Below, one piece after another: positions 5,454 to 8,408 of a stretch of 8,408 nt of DNA (positions are counted from its first letter, which is position 1; every line of letters starts with the position of its first letter). Under the pieces are notes generated by a model. The model did not search any database and was not told where the DNA came from. It saw only the letters and a list, made by a program, of their open reading frames with translations. The position numbers and the translations under genes are program-made. The DNA is from Bacteroidales bacterium (GTDB taxonomy: Bacteria > Bacteroidota > Bacteroidia > Bacteroidales > UBA4181): NCBI GenBank assembly GCA_031260845.1, contig JAISKR010000113.1:1-8408 (forward strand), in the 5' to 3' direction.

Positions 5454-6910
5454 TTGCCCAATATTTGTTTCAACAAATGCTCTTTCCGCTCAATATACAT
5501 TATATATACAGCCAGCAGAACGGTGTTTTTCAGAAGATTGAGAGCAACATTTTCCAAAGTGGTAAACGTTGCCAAAAAGAAGAATCCGACGGCAATCGCG
5601 ACGTAAAGGAATATTTTTTTCAGGTCGTAGGGGATGGGATAATGCGCCTTTCCGAGCCGCCACGTGATGACAATCATCACCACGTAGCAAATCAGGTGCA
5701 TCCAAGCCGAAGCGTGGTAGCCCCAGAGCGGAATCAGCAGCCAGTTGCCTGCAATGCTGATACCGGCGCCTGTTGCGGCAATCAACAGTCCGTAGCGCGT
5801 TTGGTTGCTCAGTTTAAACCATATCGAGAGATTGAAATAAATGCCCAGACACATATTGGCAAGCAGCATGACCGGCACAATGTCCAAGCCCGCCCAATAC
5901 TCTTCGGAACGCAGAAAATGCTTGATAATGTCAATATAGAAGGTAACGCCGAGGAAGATGATAAGGCAGAAAATCACAAAATATTTCATCACGTCGGCGA
6001 TGGTTTGTCGCGAGCCTTTTTCCTTTTCGTTGTTGAAAAAGAACGGCTCGGCGGCATAGCGAAACATTTGGATGAAAAGCGTCATCAGTATGGCTATTTT
6101 GATGTTTGCGCCGTAAATGCCCACTTGTTCCATCGGCAGCGAACAGTCCGGCAGCCGATATTTCAGCAGAACGCGGTCAATGGCTTCGTTGATGTTGCCT
6201 GCCAGCCCCGCCGCCATCAATGGCAGGGAATAGGCGATGATGCGTTTCCACAAGCCGAAGTCGAAGCGGATTTTGTGGCGGAAAATTTCCGGCAAGAGCA
6301 GCAAAATGGTAGCGCCCGAAGCAATAAGGTTGGATATAAAGATGTATCCCACCCCGATTTCCTCGTTATAGACTGTCTGTACCCATTCCAAATGCGCATA
6401 ACGCGGGCAAAACCACAGGAAAAACAGGTTGAGAAGGATATTGACGCCGACATTTGTCAGTTTGAAGAACGCGAAACGCAGAGGGCGGTTGTCTATTCTG
6501 AAACGCGCGAAGGGTATGGCAGAGAGCGCATCCAATCCGAGAATCCAGCCAAACCACAGCAGATATTCGCGATGGTCGGCATAGTTCATCCATTCCGACA
6601 AGGGACGCGCAAACGCCGTAATCCCAACGATGAACAGCGCCGATGTGGCAACGATGCTCAAAAAAGTCGTTCCATACACCAAATTTTTGTCTGTATGTTG
6701 CGAAAAGCGGAAAAAGCCTGTTTCCAAGCCATAGGTAAGCAGAATCAGCAAAAAGGTAACGTAGGTGTACCATTCCGTCACCACGCCATATCCGGCAGCG
6801 GGGAAAACCTGCGTATGCAGCGGCACCAAGAGGTAGTTCAGGAAACGCGGTATCATGCTGCAAAGCCCGTAAACGGCTGTCTGTCCGGCTAATTTTTTGA
6901 TGTTTCCCAT
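5450..6910 (-). CDS. polysaccharide/lipid-linked oligosaccharide flippase (Wzx/PST type)
   Basis: Multi-pass inner-membrane protein of the MOP superfamily, predicted to flip undecaprenyl-linked glycans to the periplasmic face. It has 486 residues, the usual length, with about 14 hydrophobic segments (roughly 11-30, 48-66, 82-103, 116-135, 150-167, 187-208, 224-243, 265-285, 308-328, 343-361, 373-393, 398-418, 432-450, 457-473). The N-terminus (IKKLAGQTAVYGLCSMIPRFLNY), the repeat-like second half (WKRIIAYSLPLMAAGLAGNI) and EQVGIYGAN (261-269) are typical of the Polysacc_synt/flippase group in Bacteroidetes. MurJ is a relative but fits less well. Its start is 1 nt after the DUF3267 gene stop and its TGA overlaps the peptidase ATG, so all three are co-transcribed. 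No glycosyltransferases lie nearby in the window, so the cargo is unknown. Leu TTA/CTA and Ser TCA codons are avoided, which keeps the opposite strand open. Confidence 0.9.
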   Translation of the reverse strand: MGNIKKLAGQTAVYGLCSMIPRFLNYLLVPLHTQVFPAAGYGVVTEWYTYVTFLLILLTYGLETGFFRFSQHTDKNLVYGTTFLSIVATSALFIVGITAFARPLSEWMNYADHREYLLWFGWILGLDALSAIPFARFRIDNRPLRFAFFKLTNVGVNILLNLFFLWFCPRYAHLEWVQTVYNEEIGVGYIFISNLIASGATILLLLPEIFRHKIRFDFGLWKRIIAYSLPLMAAGLAGNINEAIDRVLLKYRLPDCSLPMEQVGIYGANIKIAILMTLFIQMFRYAAEPFFFNNEKEKGSRQTIADVMKYFVIFCLIIFLGVTFYIDIIKHFLRSEEYWAGLDIVPVMLLANMCLGIYFNLSIWFKLSNQTRYGLLIAATGAGISIAGNWLLIPLWGYHASAWMHLICYVVMIVITWRLGKAHYPIPYDLKKIFLYVAIAVGFFFLATFTTLENVALNLLKNTVLLAVYIMYIERKEHLLKQILGK

Positions 6911-6911
6911 G

Positions 6912-7481
6912 TTACAAAGGCGTTATGGTTTCCGGTAAATGGATAAATCCGATTTTATCGGAGTGGTCTTGCAGTTGACCGTCACGGATGTTGCGGCTCA
7001 TGTACAGAATGATGACGTCGCCCGCAGCCGCCCACAGAAACAGGACACCGTACAGCAGCCACAGGATATTGCCGGTACACCAACCGACGAGCGCCGGTAT
7101 GTCGCCCAAAACAGCCGCAGGCATCAGCAAACAGATGCGGTAAGCCATCGGCGTCAGAGGTTCCTTGCAGTGTGCATAAGGCGCCATCGCTTTCAGATTG
7201 AAGCCAAACGATACGGATTTCCAGCCGTTGGGCGCCACAGCAGCCATACATACGCCATGAATAGCCTCATGCAGCGCTATGCTGAACAGAAGTACCAGCA
7301 AACACAGGTATTTGTGGTCAACAGCGAAAAGAATAAGAGATTTGCTCTCTTCCGAGAGAAAATACGGTGCATCCGGACGCCAAATCAGGTAAAACGGCAG
7401 TCCGTACACAACGACAGCGGGCAGCAGAAACAAAAGACCGAATAAATTGGCTTTCCAACCGGGTAGGGTATATTCAGTCAT
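6912..7481 (-). CDS. DUF3267-type membrane zincin (putative metalloprotease)
   Basis: Small integral-membrane protein of 189 aa. It carries a zinc-protease HEXXH motif, HEAIH at residues 71-75, inside a hydrophobic segment (LFSIALHEAIHGVCMAAV). Other hydrophobic stretches lie at about 12-33, 113-135 and 138-161. The C-terminal GDVIILYMSRNI and DHSDKIGF resemble the DUF3267 (putative zincin peptidase) family, whose substrates are not well characterised. That it cleaves a membrane or envelope protein is inferred from the motif and topology only. The ATG start at 7481 is 14 nt after the kinase/regulator stop, with AGG about 11 nt upstream. Its stop is 1 nt before the flippase ATG. Position in the operon suggests an envelope-related task, perhaps linked to the upstream signalling protein; this is speculative. 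Confidence 0.85.
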   Translation of the reverse strand: MTEYTLPGWKANLFGLLFLLPAVVVYGLPFYLIWRPDAPYFLSEESKSLILFAVDHKYLCLLVLLFSIALHEAIHGVCMAAVAPNGWKSVSFGFNLKAMAPYAHCKEPLTPMAYRICLLMPAAVLGDIPALVGWCTGNILWLLYGVLFLWAAAGDVIILYMSRNIRDGQLQDHSDKIGFIHLPETITPL

Positions 7482-7495
7482 AGCCGGAAATACCT

Positions 7496-8408
7496 TTAAT
7501 AATGAAGATATTTCTTCATCAGCCCCATTAATTTGTTGGCGTCAATCGGTTTGGAAATGTATTCGTTGCAACCGGCTTGCAGGGCTTTGTATTCGTCGTC
7601 CTGCATGGCGTAAGCGGTTTGAGCGATGATGGGTATTTGCGGGCGGAATGCTTTGATGGCTTTCGTTGCCTCTAAACCGTTCACATTGGGCATTTTGATG
7701 TCCATCAGGATAATCTCAATTTCGGGATGTTCCTTGGCAAAATCAATTGCCTGCTGTCCGTCAGATGCGTGAATAAGGGTGGCGCCGGTATCTTCAAACA
7801 GCACTTCGAGAAACATATAGTTCACCACTTCATCTTCGGCTATCAGAATCGTTTTGCCTTTCCATAAATCGGCGGTGGGATTTCCTTTGGTCGTGGTGGA
7901 TGTTTCAGACGATGCAGTGCTTTGTGAAGAGCCTGTTGCGGCGTTGTCATGGCTGTCGTTTGCCACAACAACCGGGATGTTAATGCTTAGATACGTCGTT
8001 GTTCCCATGTCTTTCTGCGAATCGATACGTATTTTAGCATCAATAGAGCGGGCTAATTTAGCGGCGTCAACAATGTTCTGCGCACTGTCCCCTCCGGCGG
8101 TCACATTCAACAATTTTTCATTGATTGCGGTTAATGCCGCAGCATCAAATCCGATTCCGGTATCTTCAACAAAAAACTGCATCACGTTATTATTCAAAAT
8201 CTTGTAACCGATTTTGATATAACCTTTATCAGTGTATTTGATAGAATTACTAATTAAAATGTCCAGAATCTTTTTGACAATTTCGCTATCCAACTCAATG
8301 GATACGTTGGGTGTAAAATTTTTCTCATCCAGCAGAAACATAACCCGTTTGCCTAACGAGGCAATCTTTTTGCTATATTCCGGCTTCAACTCTTTCAGGA
8401 AGTCATTA
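7496..8408 (-). CDS. hybrid histidine kinase/response regulator, C-terminal part (5' end outside window)
   Basis: C-terminal 304 residues of a signalling protein; the frame stays open to the right edge (NDFLKEL before the TTG codon at 8389, which is therefore not the start). Numbering from that TTG codon: a HATPase_c domain at about 1-140 has a good N box (ISNSIKYT, Asn48) and G1 box (EDTGIGF, Asp76). The region where the G2 box (GxGLG) should be reads AGGDSAQNIVDAAK, so the glycines are mostly lost. A Ser/Thr-rich linker (about 145-172) leads to a complete receiver domain (178-297): acidic pair Glu185/Asp186, phospho-acceptor Asp230 in LMDIKMP, Thr258 in AQTAYA, Lys280 in ISKPID. No DNA-binding output domain follows, so output is by phosphotransfer or protein contact. 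Sensor and HisKA domains are not visible. It is the first gene in the window of the four-gene minus-strand operon. GC content falls from about 49% (7561-7740, receiver) to about 30% (8161-8340, ATPase part). Confidence 0.95.
   Translation of the reverse strand, partial: NDFLKELKPEYSKKIASLGKRVMFLLDEKNFTPNVSIELDSEIVKKILDILISNSIKYTDKGYIKIGYKILNNNVMQFFVEDTGIGFDAAALTAINEKLLNVTAGGDSAQNIVDAAKLARSIDAKIRIDSQKDMGTTTYLSINIPVVVANDSHDNAATGSSQSTASSETSTTTKGNPTADLWKGKTILIAEDEVVNYMFLEVLFEDTGATLIHASDGQQAIDFAKEHPEIEIILMDIKMPNVNGLEATKAIKAFRPQIPIIAQTAYAMQDDEYKALQAGCNEYISKPIDANKLMGLMKKYLHY

Noticed and set aside
5132..6892. A 586-codon open frame on the plus strand, opposite the flippase and the start of the peptidase
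   Set aside because: Its codons lie in exact register with those of the flippase, so it stays open simply because the flippase avoids TTA, CTA and TCA. The predicted protein is rich in Arg/Gln/His, shows no domain, and the minus-strand genes are clearly real.
6939..7445. A 168-codon plus-strand frame opposite the DUF3267 gene
   Set aside because: Same codon-register effect; the protein is low complexity (Gln/Arg-rich) and has no recognisable features.
7496..8389. Treating the kinase gene as complete with a TTG start at 8389
   Set aside because: The frame stays open to the window edge and the N-terminal part of the ATPase and any HisKA would be missing, so the gene is partial.

Overview
The window looks like a chromosomal segment of a Bacteroidota bacterium, most likely of the order Bacteroidales. 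The evidence is the L13 N-terminus (MDTLSYKT), the S9 C-terminus (RKRFQFSKR), TAnnTTTG-type -7 promoter elements upstream of two genes, A-rich regions instead of Shine-Dalgarno sequences before start codons, and a secreted GH78 rhamnosidase of the Bacteroidetes kind. No mobile element, CRISPR array, tRNA or rRNA was seen.

Left part (1-1410, minus strand): the ribosomal protein operon rplM-rpsI-rpsB. rplM (L13, GTG start) and rpsI (S9) are 3 nt apart. A 169-nt spacer with two perfect hairpins follows, then rpsB (S2), which runs off the left edge. A TACCTTTG -7 element lies about 70 nt upstream of rplM. The predicted mRNA would begin almost exactly at a 9-bp stem-loop.

A 366-nt divergent intergenic region (1333-1698) separates this operon from a plus-strand gene for a secreted 902-aa GH78 alpha-L-rhamnosidase (1699-4407), with its own TATCTTTG -7 element. 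No SusC/SusD partner or other glycan-utilisation gene lies beside it in the window. It meets the next operon tail to tail, across a 68-nt spacer that contains a likely terminator and three copies of TTCGTAATT.

Right part (4476-8408, minus strand): four tightly packed genes, in transcription order. They are a hybrid histidine kinase/response regulator (5' end outside the window), a DUF3267-type membrane zincin (HEAIH), a 14-TM polysaccharide flippase of the Wzx/PST type, and a lipoprotein-like M23 (LytM) peptidase with a C-terminal LysM domain. The gaps are 14 nt, 1 nt and a 4-nt ATGA overlap, so this is very probably one operon. The shared theme is the cell envelope: glycan export across the inner membrane, peptidoglycan cleavage, a membrane protease and a signalling protein. 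A functional link between them is inferred, not shown.

The window is mostly ordinary core genome. The points most worth a second look are the two structured leader candidates in the ribosomal protein operon, the degenerate ATP-binding G2 box of the hybrid kinase, and the make-up of the envelope operon.
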